A DNA stretch of 64,000 nucleotides from Microcyclospora pomicola. Lineage: Eukaryota > Ascomycota > Dothideomycetes > Capnodiales. Each line of letters starts with the position of its first letter. The stretch's first letter is position 1. Position numbers and translations under genes: made by a program. Below, one piece after another: positions 12,376-22,131 of this stretch. The stretch lies in NCBI GenBank assembly GCA_002786065.1, contig NHNY01000016.1, forward strand, positions 310,001 through 374,000. The letters run 5' to 3'. The notes under the pieces were generated by a model, which had not been told where the DNA came from, made no database searches, and saw only the letters and a program-made list of their open reading frames with translations.

Positions 12376-13210
12376 TGCGGCGAACTGCGTTTCGCGCTGG
12401 TGTCTGCGGTCAAGCGCGGGAGTGGTGATGCGTGAGTAATGCCGGGCGCGGCGACGACGAGACAGAGGTCCGCTCCCCCATAGAACGGAGTATGCGCCAA
12501 ACGACGAAGCTACAGGGTGGACGCTTGTATGCGCGGTTTGGGGGTGAAGCGAAGGTCGGACAGGTTGGGAGTTGGCGACAGAGCGTGCGGTGAAGGGTGG
12601 GGCGCTGAACGGCGGGCGAGGTCTCGGGAGGCAGCGGTGGTCGACTGTGCTGTCGTAGCGGGCGCGTCGAGGCTTCTTGCTCGCGTTGCGCGGAGTGTCT
12701 TTGTGGCTCGACCGCCAAAGGAGATCTGGGAGCTGTGTCTCAAGAGGATTGTGAAGGTGGTGATTGGAATTGTGAGGTGTGTTCCTTGCTCTGCATGCTT
12801 GCTTCCCGAGTGTTCACTATGGCACCTCACCTAGACATTCAATGCCTATGGCGTTGCAGCAGACAGAAGTCGAGGTGCCGACTTGAGCGGACTCCCGGTC
12901 ATATGCTACCAACACATCTTCACGCACAGATTATATCTACACCAGACAGGACGCTTTCACTCGTTGAAACGCTTGAATGGTACCAGCTTCACCAGATCAT
13001 TTCTCTCATCTTGTTGATCAAGTCGTCGACTCTTGTGGTAATAGCCAGACTCGAGCTTGTCCCACGACTTTCAGCCACCTGACTCGGCTGCTGCGTCCGA
13101 TCCGCCTCCGAGTGCCCTCGCTCACTAATCGATCTCCACTTCAACATCCACCTGCCTGGTGTCCATCCGCTTCCACCCACGCCCTCACTCCTCGACCACG
13201 ACACCAAGCT
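12376..13210. promoter_or_regulatory. Divergent promoter region of JHDM1 and SF3b p14
   Basis: The two genes start at opposite ends of this 835-base gap, so it must hold both promoters. Only low-complexity Ser/Arg/Pro-type ORFs occur and I reject them. No clear TATA box is seen. Confidence 0.55.
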
Positions 13211-13745
13211 ATGAATCGCGGCGGCAAGCTTTCTGCAGAAGTCAACCGGTACACCGCGCCCTCTCCCCCCGCTCCAGCGGCCCTACGGACGATCTGCTAA
13301 CACCTCTCAGCGCCTTGTTCGTGAAAAACCTAGCCTATGACGGTATGTTCGACGGACCACCCTACCATGTCCGGACCGATGCTAAACAGTCCCCCAGTGA
13401 GCACCGAAGACCTCTTCGATCTCTTTGGCAAATTCGGCCCTATCCGGTACGCCCAGCAAGACGGTCACGCGACCTTCTACCAGCAGCACCTAATACTAAC
13501 CTTACCCTCCCACCAGACAAATCCGCCAGGGGATCGCGAACGCCACCAAGGGCACCGCCTTCGTCGTGTACGAGGATGTCATGGACGCCAAGTCGGCCTG
13601 CGACAAGCTGAACGGGTTCAACTTCCAGAAGCGCTACCTGGTGGTGCTGTACCACCAGCAGTCGAAAGCGAACAAGGCACAACTCGACCTGGCCGAGCGC
13701 CAGGAGAACCTAGAAAAGCTCAAGCGCGAGCATGGCATTGCCTAG
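13211..13745 (+). CDS. Splicing factor SF3b subunit p14 (SF3B6)
   Basis: Small RRM protein of the U2 snRNP SF3b complex that contacts SF3B1 and the branch-site region. Four exons: 13211-13248, 13311-13342, 13398-13446 and 13517-13745, 115 residues, close to human p14 (125). Introns of 62, 55 and 70 bases begin GTACAC, GTATGT and GTACGC. Joined protein reads ALFVKNLAYD (RNP2-like), then EDLFDLFGKFGPIRQIR, then GTAFVVYEDVMDAKSACDKL (RNP1 region) and RYLVVLYH. The stop is TAG at 13743-13745. Oddly, the same frame stays open for 110 more codons beyond it. Confidence 0.93.
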
Positions 13746-14078
13746 GATCTCGCGACTGCATCTCCCGGTGAGACCTCGCTGCTGCTGCCGCTGCCTCAAT
13801 CAGAGCAGCAGCACTACAAGAGGAAGGATTCGGGCCTGAGCGTCAGCACCTCTGACGCTTCATCGGCCGCGGCCTCGGATGATGCAGTCCCCAAGACACG
13901 CGATTTTGCTTTGAGCGATGTACCTACGAATACCAGGAAGAAGCCGACGATGATGACGAAGCCGTCGACCGTTGCGATCAACGTCGGCAAGGATGACGAT
14001 ATGGTGGCCAGTGTATGGCGGCGCATGAAGGTTACGGCGTTGATTCCGGCGTTCAGCAAGACAGCCAGCAGGGGCTGA
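13746..14078 (+). other. Open frame continuing in phase after the SF3b p14 stop
   Basis: From the codon after the p14 TAG the same frame has 110 sense codons and ends at TGA 14076-14078. Third positions are mostly G or C, as in neighbouring genes, and the product would be hydrophilic and Ser/Lys-rich (KRKDSGLSVSTSDASS; KPTMMTKPSTVAINVGKDDD). The first in-frame ATG is about two thirds of the way in. It may be a readthrough extension, an alternative-splice exon, part of an unrecognised gene, or chance. The antisense frame (13814-14092) is also open but looks like a shadow. Confidence 0.35.
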
Positions 14079-14540
14079 GGAATGGGGGGCATATAAGATA
14101 TCTTGGGCTTGGCGTGGTGAGGGTTTCATCATGCTGACCGGTGTAGTCACGTGATGTGATATACGCCGTCGAATTAAGTTTCCACTTCGAAGACTGTCTC
14201 CGCGTGGCGTTTTATGTTCTTGAAGTGATGTCAATCCGACTTGGTTTAGCATGTTTCGGCCACCTTACTTCGTAAGATCGATCTTTGCATGGTAGGCGTC
14301 GAATGAAAAGCGTCTGCTATCACTCAGACAAGACCACCTCTAGCAGAGCACGAAAAGACACCTGAGCCAGAAAAATCTCCATTCACTATACATCGGTCAC
14401 GCCATCCATCCCCGTTCGCCCCGCAGTGCAACAACACGAACCGTTTCTGATAAACTCATGCTACAGAGAACTCCCTCGATACGCTATAAGAACAAACAGC
14501 TCTTTCGCATGACGAACGCGAAAAGAGCAACAGGCATCAT
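14079..14540. other. Spacer between p14 extension and lipoamide dehydrogenase
   Basis: Convergent 3' ends. It contains the palindrome TCACGTGA at 14147-14154 and otherwise no supported feature. Confidence 0.5.
14147..14154. promoter_or_regulatory. Palindromic E-box TCACGTGA
   Basis: Perfect 8-base palindrome with the CACGTG core recognised by bHLH factors such as Cbf1. It lies between two convergent 3' ends rather than at an obvious promoter, so function here is uncertain. Confidence 0.3.
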
Positions 14541-16257
14541 CTAGTAATGGATGGCTTTTGAGTAGGTGGCCATGGCAGCCTCCTTGAACGCCTCCGCCAG
14601 CGTAGGGTGGGCATGGCTTGTCCGGCCGATGTCCTCTGTGCTCGCACCGTACTCGAGCGCCAACGTGCCCTCGGCGATCATCTCGCCAGCGTTAGGTCCA
14701 ACGATGTGTACACCCAGGATCCGGTCGGTCTCGGCGTCCGCGAGAAACTTGACCATGCCGTCGGTGTCGAGGTTGGTCTTGGCGCGGCTGTTGGCGGAGA
14801 AGGGGAAGGTGCCGACCTTGTACTTGACGCCAGCCTCTTTGAGTTCAGCCTCGTTCTGGCCGACCCATGCGACTTCCGGGTGTGTGTACATGACGGAGGG
14901 AATGGCGCCGTAGTTGACGTGACCGTAGTTCTTGGTGATGTACTCGACAGCAGCGACGGCCTCCTCTTCGGCTTTGTGGGCAAGCATGGGTCCGAAAGTG
15001 CAGTCTCCGATCACTCGGATGTGGGGGACTTTGGTGCGGTATTCTGAGTCAATGACGAGACGGCCACGGTTGTCGGTCTCGATACCCACGTTCTCCAAGC
15101 CAAGACCGGCCGTGTACGGTCGGCGGCCGATGGCGACAAGGACGACATCGGCGTCGAGCTGGTATTCTGTTAGTCGACGTCCTAGATTTGCATATCATTT
15201 TCAAGCATACCGTTTCCTGCTTGCCGCCCTTTGCAGCCTCAACCTCAAGCTTGACTCCTGATCCACCAGCATCGCCGCTAAGGACCTTGGTGTTGAGCTT
15301 GAACTTCATTCCCTGTTTTCCCAGCGTCTTTTGGATGTTCTTTGAGATCTCCGCGTCCATTCCTGGACCACCAATTTGACCCAAGAACTCCACCACCGTG
15401 ACTTCAGAACCCAGTCTGCTCCACACTGAACCCATCTCCAATCCGATGATACCGCCACCAATGACAACCATCTTCTTTGGTACCTCCGTCAATGCAATTG
15501 CACCAGTCGAAGTGATGACCTTCTTCTCATCAATCTCAAGTCCCGGGAATGGTGTTGCCTCGCTGCCGGTTGCGATGATGATGTTCTTGCCCCGAACGCT
15601 CGTCTCGCCGCCTTCCGACAAGTTGACCTGCACGGTGTGCTCGTCTGCGAAAGCAGCCGTGCCCTTGATGTACTCCACATTGTTCTTCTTGAACAGGAAT
15701 TCGATACCCTTGGTCAGACCGCTGACGGACGTCTCTTTCGCCTTCATCATGTTCGCCAGGTTGAGCTTGACATCGCCGACTTCGATGCCGCGGTTCTTGG
15801 TGTCGTGCAGGATTTGGTGGTAGAGGTGGGAGTTGTTGAGGAGAGATTTCGAGGGAATGCAGCCGACGTTGAGACAGGTTCCGCCCAGGGTGCCGCGCTT
15901 CTCTATACAAGTGACCTGGTTTCTGTATGTTAGATGCCATGCATCCTGCACGTTCAACATGGCATGCGCACCTTGAGTCCCTCTTGTCCAGCTTTGATCG
16001 CCGCTACGTAACCCGCCACGCCGCCGCCGATGATGACCAGGTCTTTCTCTTCTACATCTCGTTAGCCTCGAGAGCCCTCCTGCTCTTATGCGCTCCTGAC
16101 CCAACTTACCTGAAGGTGTTGCATAACTTCTTCGCTGTGATACCCGATCTTGAAGCAACGATGATGTGAAAGGTGATGCGCGGACGACCCGGGATGTCTG
16201 GTTCTGTGCTTGGATGGCGCTGCGCGGAGCAGTCCTGGCTAATGCGCGGGAGAACAT
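14541..16257 (-). CDS. LPD1: Dihydrolipoamide dehydrogenase (E3), mitochondrial
   Basis: FAD flavoprotein that reoxidises lipoamide in the pyruvate and 2-oxoglutarate dehydrogenase and glycine cleavage complexes. Model: complement of 14541-15158, 15211-15915, 15972-16051 and 16110-16257, 516 residues, the usual size. Introns are 52, 56 and 58 bases with GTATGC, GTGCGC and GTAAGT donors. The start at 16257 gives [13 protein letters not shown], an Arg/Ser-rich presequence. Exon 2 carries the FAD-binding [11 protein letters not shown]; the redox disulfide is in [13 protein letters not shown]; a second Rossmann motif is [13 protein letters not shown]; the C-terminal His-Glu region is HAHPTLAEA. 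All catalytic elements are present. Confidence 0.96.
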
Positions 16258-16529
16258 GGTTGTGTGTTGATGTGAGGACGTAAGGTGGGAGAAATTGAGG
16301 GATGAGGTTGTGATGCGAAGGAGCTGAACTGCAGTGTGCAGGATCGGAGAATGTGGTGAGCTCAGAGCTTTGAGAGACATTGTTCCTTTGGGGTTGGACG
16401 AACAACGGCTTGAGCCGCGCTAGCCATCGCCACGCGGCAAAGAACGGCTCATGGGAGGATAGAAAGCTTACCAGCTACAGACTTTGGTCGTGGAGATTTC
16501 TATTGTTTAAGTAGGTAACGTAGCTAAAG

Positions 16530-18979
16530 CTATCTTACTGGAAGCGAATCTGCGTTGACATGCTCTTCAGCATCCGTCTCTGAATCACTCAAATTCCTCT
16601 CCTCAATCATGATTCCACTGCTTTCGCGGCTACTAGGCCTTTCATCGCTGTGTCGGGATCCGCTGCTGGTTCTGCGCTCGGATATGCCCAGAGGCCGTAG
16701 ACCATATACTGAGATCTGCTGGACGGCTCCTGGTTCCGCATCCGCCAGGGCCACAGGTGTCGACATCTTGGCGAGTTGATTGATGGATCCGATGTTCTGG
16801 ATGGTCGTGTGTGCGGATGCTCTACGACTTCCAAGCTCCGCCAAAGCGACACCGTCTTCTTCTGAGTATGGATGATCGTCCTGTATGTCAGGCAGCCAAC
16901 GACGAAGGAGATAGCGTTTGAATGTGGCCCATGACCCCAGATTAGCGGTGTCGCCTCCAGGATCTAGGGAAGAGTACAGTTGTTTGTCAATCGTTTTCTC
17001 TGGCGAAAACCACCGTTTGAGTAATCGCCATTTAAGCTTGTTCAGTGTTCCCTGCGGCGCTACCGCGGGGACGGCGCCAGAACTGGACCAAAGCATAGGA
17101 TACTCTTCTTCAAGGTCTGTGAAGAGGCTCTCATAGAGCCCTCGTTGGTATGGCGTCTGTCTTGCGCGCTGAAGGCTGTGCTTAACGCAATACCACATCA
17201 TAAGGACTGAAGCCGTTGTTAGTGATTGCATTCTAGACTGGTGGAAGAAGAGCGACTCACCGAATATCATGAGCACACCAGATGCTAGGAAGTACCACCC
17301 CACGCTCGGGAGGGGTTCGTTGAATATGTCGACGTTCATACCGAAGAATGAAACCTTTGATATTGTTAGCAAGCTCGACAGGTATAACAAAGTAAGTTAG
17401 ATCTTACGATAAATGTCAGAGGAAGAAATATGAATGTTATCCAGCTTAGTCTCCACATGCTCAATCCCAACTGCAGCGATTGTCTGGAGTCTCGTATACC
17501 CACTGACTTGTACATGAGATCACTCAAGTTGACAGTCGGCTGCACCAGATCTTCTTGGATGGAGTGGCCGAGCCTCTCATACTCTGCAGGTGTAGACGAA
17601 AGCCACTCTGGCGCAGCATTGGCATTATATTCGTCCTCTTCCTGATCCACATCTGCAAGCTCACCGAGATGGTTCTGTATCTCTTTCACCAGATCTTGAT
17701 GAACGTACATGATCTTGTCGACCTTCAACCAAGCAGCCTGATTGACCCAAAGCTCAGGAGCTCGACTTTCATCTGCAGGATTCTCGTAGATTTTATCCTC
17801 CAGCATATTGACGTGATCTGTGGCTACAGTCAGAAACGTTTCCCAAGCGATGGCTAAACCATGGAAGATGTCGCTCAATATGAAATTAGTGCATTGCGCA
17901 GCTAATCTGGAGTCATTGAGCGCTTCCTCTCGCTTCAGATAAAACGAGAGTCGACGCCATCTATTCTCGAATTGATTCCGTGGTTGCACCAAGCAGTCCT
18001 GGAGGAGCATGGAAGCTGAGGTTTCGAAGACAATGACCGTGTTGGTGTTGTCCAGATCTTCAAGATCGATCTTGTGTTCCTCCTGTGCTGTAGAGCATTG
18101 CCCATTTGCTGAGTGCTTTGCATATGGATTCTTCACATCAGCATCAGGAGACACCCGTCCTGGTGGCCCAAGATTTCGTTGCACATACACGGACATCCGC
18201 TGCACAGACACATCGTAGCCGTGTGGGCTGTGTGAGTCGTCATAGGAGTTTACATGCATCATCTTCGCGTATGGACCCTCTTCGAAAAGAGGTCGTCGGT
18301 TGCGTTGATTGGCTGCCATTGTCTCGTATGTCTTCAAGTAATCGAAACCGAACGCTGTCCTGGAAACATTCCTCCACGGATCTGTTTGCGTCCCGAACGA
18401 CCGTCCGGTTGGAAACGGTTTCCCATTGCGTTGACGCGGCTTCTCGCATCGGACCCATTGCCTGAAGCCTTGCATACCAACCAGATCATTCGGATTGTCG
18501 ATGTTGAACTTCTTCTGCAGGAAGATCGTCGCCCAGGTGGCATTCTGCACGTGGATCACGCGCAGCGCAGCTTGATGCACTCGCTTCGAATCCGCATAGA
18601 ACTTCTTGAGCGAGGTCAGGTTTTCGAACTCTTGCGAAACCACGGCGATATGTCTCCCCATCCCGCGCGTCGGCGTGACATTTTGGACCTGTTGATTCGA
18701 GACATAATCTATGATGAGCACGCGACCGTTGGGGAAACAGTCCCTATCCCATTTGATGTGCCACTCGACTTCCGGAGCATGTTTGGAGGAGCCAGGAGTC
18801 TGCTGCGATGCTTTGGTCCGAGCGCTGCGATGGTACCATCTGTAGTCCGGAGGAGAGTCTGGCACAGGTGAATTTGGTGTTTGAGGCTTTCTTGGCTTCT
18901 TCGAGCTCTTCGTGCTGCTGGCTCGCGACTCAGTCGAGGTCCGAGAGATGGCGATCGCTGGTGGTGGCGATGCCGACAT
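16530..18979 (-). CDS. CorA-like metal ion transporter family protein
   Basis: Large fungal member of the CorA superfamily, whose characterised members move Mg2+ or other divalent ions. Model: complement of 16530-17206, 17261-17354 and 17408-18979, 780 residues. Introns of 54 (GTGAGT) and 53 bases (GTAAGA, branch TGCTAAC) restore MRLSWITFIFLPLTFI to VSFFGMN. The GMN signature sits at about 529-531, right after the first membrane helix; a second helix (WYFLASGVLMIF) follows. The long N-terminal cytosolic part begins with a Ser/Pro-rich stretch; the C-terminal ~200 residues are Ser-rich and probably disordered. Ion specificity is not visible. The 54-base intron is in frame without stops, so a retained form is possible. 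Confidence 0.85.
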
Positions 18980-19387
18980 GGTCCCGGGCCTGAGGGCAGG
19001 TCGTCTCTAGCCGAAAATCCAGGGTTGGTCCGGAATACGACCAGTTCTATGTTCCCGAGAATCTTAATATCCTCACGGGAATGACTCTACTTTACTGCTC
19101 GCCGCAGAAGGCTGTGCAAGATCAGGCGGCGAGAGTCAGCTGCGCAATCGAAGACCATTCCGAGGAAAGAGCTCATAGTCCTCAGCCTCAGGCGTTGGAC
19201 TTAAGCTAATTTTGGAAAATGAGGCAACACGCTGATTTATTCATGGAGTGTCTGCCCTGATGACCACAACACCAACATGCGGTACGCAGAAATGACAAAT
19301 GAAAGCAACAACTTGTATTGGATCAGATATGATTTCCTTACTATGTCCAAGCTGCTGCGAGATGAGGCCTCTACTTGCGAGATATCC
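18980..19387. other. Spacer between CorA-like gene and hydrolase
   Basis: Holds the CorA-like promoter and the hydrolase 3' end. No supported gene or repeat. Confidence 0.5.
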
Positions 19388-20338
19388 TCAGCACCAATCG
19401 ACACCCTGCAAGAACTCCAACACCGCGTCCGCTATCCGCCATCTCTGCGTCTCAAGTGCAAAGTGTCCAGCGTCTACGAATTCCACGATTGCATCTGGTA
19501 GGTCTCCTTTGAAAGCCTCTGCACCGGGCGGTATGAAAGCTGGATCGCCTTTACCCCAGATGGCCAATAGAGGTGGGCTTGAATCTCGGAAGTACTTCTG
19601 AAAGGCAGGGTACAGCTCGACATTCGACTTGTAATCGGCGAAGAGATCGAGCTGTTTCTCTTGGTTGATTCTGCCGGCTACGTTCGTAAGATAATCGAGG
19701 TGGTAAGCGGTCGGGTCGATGAGTGGAATGTCCTTGACCGGGAAGCCTTCCGTGTACTGCGATTTCGTCCCATTCAAGGTCAGCACGTTCTCCCGAATGA
19801 CCTCGCGATTCGCGGCGGAGTCATTCGTCCATAATGCCATGATGGGATCCCAAAATGGATGCCCGAACCCTTCTACGTATGCATTGCCATTCTGCGAGAT
19901 GATCGCCTTGACTTGTGCTGGGTCATTGCTGGCAAGGCGAAGACCGACAGGCGCACCATAATCAAATATATACATAGCATAGCTCGAGATTCGGAGTGCA
20001 GCCAGCCAAGCAGCTATGACAGCGGCAAGGTTGTCGAAGGTCCATGGAAATCCGGCCGGAGTCTTTGTAAGGCCAAACCCTGGTAGATCAGGGGCGTAAA
20101 CGTGGTATCGATGGGACAAGAGAGGGATCAAGTTCCTGAACTGGTTCGAAGAAGAGGGATAACCATGTAGCAAGAGAAGAGTGGGCAGTGTGGGTGCGCC
20201 AGCTTCGACGTAATGGACCGTCGACTGACCGAGATTCGTAGTGCTCACCACGAGGTCGTGATAGGTAGGAGCATACTTGGTCAGGGCTGGTAGCTCTCCA
20301 GTATAGCTTGGTGGATGCTGGGGGCTGGTATGTTCCAT
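19388..20338 (-). CDS. Alpha/beta hydrolase, epoxide hydrolase/haloalkane dehalogenase type
   Basis: Intronless, 316 residues from ATG at 20338; upstream in-frame codons lack an ATG. Core signatures: oxyanion-hole motif LLLHGYPSSSNQF, then YAPDLPGFGLT, then the nucleophile region MYIFDYGAPVGLRLA, with Asp as nucleophile instead of Ser. An acid residue is likely in AIWGKGDPAF and the catalytic His is in VDAGHFALE. An Asp nucleophile is typical of epoxide hydrolases and dehalogenases. No signal peptide is evident, so it is probably cytosolic. Substrate is unknown. It is divergent from SRP14, with no cluster context suggesting secondary metabolism. Confidence 0.88.
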   Translation of the reverse strand: MEHTSPQHPPSYTGELPALTKYAPTYHDLVVSTTNLGQSTVHYVEAGAPTLPTLLLLHGYPSSSNQFRNLIPLLSHRYHVYAPDLPGFGLTKTPAGFPWTFDNLAAVIAAWLAALRISSYAMYIFDYGAPVGLRLASNDPAQVKAIISQNGNAYVEGFGHPFWDPIMALWTNDSAANREVIRENVLTLNGTKSQYTEGFPVKDIPLIDPTAYHLDYLTNVAGRINQEKQLDLFADYKSNVELYPAFQKYFRDSSPPLLAIWGKGDPAFIPPGAEAFKGDLPDAIVEFVDAGHFALETQRWRIADAVLEFLQGVDWC

Positions 20339-20896
20339 GCTGAGATGGTAAGGTGGAATGAGAATCACTGACCAGGTCTTGGGCAGAAGAGTAATCTTAT
20401 ACGATCATGCACCATACGGACTCGCCGCGAGACTGAGCCAACGATCACGTAATGTCTGTTCAGCATAAGGAGAAAGCATAAGATAGGAAGAAGCTTGGTG
20501 TTGAAGCTTGATGTGGTAGAAACCCACCGAGACCATAGCTCAGTGTCATACTTCCTCAGCCGCACAACATGGGGTAGGTGGATGCTTACGCGAGCACGAC
20601 TCTGACTGACAGTAGCTCTAGACCAGATTAGGGTATCGACCAGCGAGACTTGGAGGACGGACGAGCAGGTGAACGATTGGCATAGCCTGGTTAGGGACGT
20701 CTTGTCTGGCGGAGGCCTGAAGGTCCGTAACCCATGCAGGCTCGCTAAGGTCTAGGATAGAATAGTTCTAGAGCTAATCGATAAGCATCTCATCACATCC
20801 GAACTCCGATATCAGTTCGGGACAGGCCATAGCGCATTTCGACCTCACGTAAACCCGCCCGCATTGGCATATGTACAAGGACGGTCAAACCACAGC
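20339..20896. promoter_or_regulatory. Divergent promoter region of hydrolase and SRP14
   Basis: Both genes start at the edges of this 558-base gap. I see no gene inside it. The stretch 20590-20800 is slightly TAG-rich but lacks a repeat. Confidence 0.45.
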
Positions 20897-21463
20897 ATGG
20901 CAAAGGACCATTTGACCGGAGACGAGGTGGGTTCAACGCGTCGAAACATGACGAGTTCAGTGCAAGAGATTTTGACGGGCGACATAGTTCTTCAACAGAC
21001 TTACTACCTTGATCCAAACCACACAGCAAAAAGGCCATGGCTCGGTATATCTAAGTCAGAAACGGCGTTAGTCTCCTCTCGAGCCATGTACTCCCAGTAT
21101 TGTATCCATACTGACAAGAGGAGATACACAGTGACATTCGACTCCTCTGCTCCTAAAGCGATCGAATCCTCCACATCCCCTCCCTTCGCCGATCTCGAGC
21201 CCCCGGCCAACCCACTTCCAATTCTCATCCGCGCAACCGACGGTAACTCGCAATCCGCGCAACGGAAGAAGACGCCCGGCGGCAAGACGAAGCTGAGCAC
21301 GGTCGTCGCGCCAGAGCAGCTCGATGCGTTCTTCACGCGGTATGCGGAGGTGTGCAAGGCGAACATGCAGAGTCTGAAGAAGCGGGACCGCAGCAAGCGG
21401 AAGAAGGACCGGGGGAAGAAGAAGAAGACTGGTGGGGCGGAGGAGAAGAAGGCGGTGTCGTGA
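20897..21463 (+). CDS. SRP14: Signal recognition particle subunit SRP14
   Basis: Alu-domain SRP subunit involved in elongation arrest during co-translational targeting to the ER. Three exons: 20897-20926, 20988-21066 and 21132-21463, 146 residues. Exon 1 gives MAKDHLTGDE and exon 2 gives FFNRLTTLIQTTQQKGHGSV then YLSQKR; exon 3 continues LTFDSS. Introns are 61 and 65 bases. Conserved parts are LPILIRATDG, KTKLSTVV and CKANMQSLKKRDRS, ending in a Lys-rich tail. The long unspliced frame from 20864 would give a wrong N-terminus; splicing is needed to recover the family pattern. Confidence 0.93.
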   Translation: MAKDHLTGDEVGSTRRNMTSSVQEILTGDIVLQQTYYLDPNHTAKRPWLGISKSETALVSSRAMYSQYCIHTDKRRYTVTFDSSAPKAIESSTSPPFADLEPPANPLPILIRATDGNSQSAQRKKTPGGKTKLSTVVAPEQLDAFFTRYAEVCKANMQSLKKRDRSKRKKDRGKKKKTGGAEEKKAVS

Positions 21464-22131
21464 GGGATGGCGTGCGAAACTTGGAGCAGGGGACTCGGCG
21501 GTCAGTTCGTGGGCGAGATGGGGCAGGGGCAAAGCCACACAGTACTTCGACGATGGCGAGGATTCCCTTCCAAGGGCTGGAAGGGGTCACAGTAGACTTC
21601 CACCAGACGGACTGTCCGAGTCCAAAGGTCGGATGCTCAGTTTCGGGCTTTGAGAAGCCCCCATGTACGCGGCCCTAACTCATGGGATGGACAACCCATC
21701 ACTACTCTAACGTCAAACCAGCGATGACCTGAATGAACCCAAGAATGCCCAGACTCAGCAACGCAGTATTCTACCTTAGTATCTTATCTGGCCCCTATCG
21801 CCTGCCGACAAGAGGCCACGGACTGGTCATCTCGCACGGCAAGGATGTTTGAGAATCAGTGGCTGTTAAACATATCACAGCTGACGGGCAGCTTTTCCAT
21901 CGGCTGAAGCTCAGGTTGCTTGCTTGCGCCGTTGCGGGTTGTAGTACGTGATGTATGTAGCGCTAGACTACCAAAACAAGTTCTCTGCCACCTATAAGGT
22001 ATGGAGCCATGACTGATGTCGACTTGGGTCACGCATATGTATGATTGTCTGTATACTGTACGACTTGAGAGGGTATGCCCACTGGGCTCTTGGTGAGGGT
22101 GCAGTGTATCAATGATCTAACACCGGCCCGC
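21464..22131. other. Spacer between SRP14 and Vac14 3' ends
   Basis: Convergent 3' ends. Short GA/GC-rich ORFs occur directly after SRP14 but show no family pattern. No supported feature. Confidence 0.5.

Noticed and set aside
13814-14092. Minus-strand hydrophobic 92-codon frame opposite the p14 extension
   Set aside because: The plus-strand frame has better codon use; the antisense product only looks membrane-like because it complements Lys/Asp/Thr codons.
20864-21463. Unspliced 199-codon frame ending in SRP14
   Set aside because: It reads through two introns and gives a non-SRP14 N-terminus; the three-exon model restores the family sequence.
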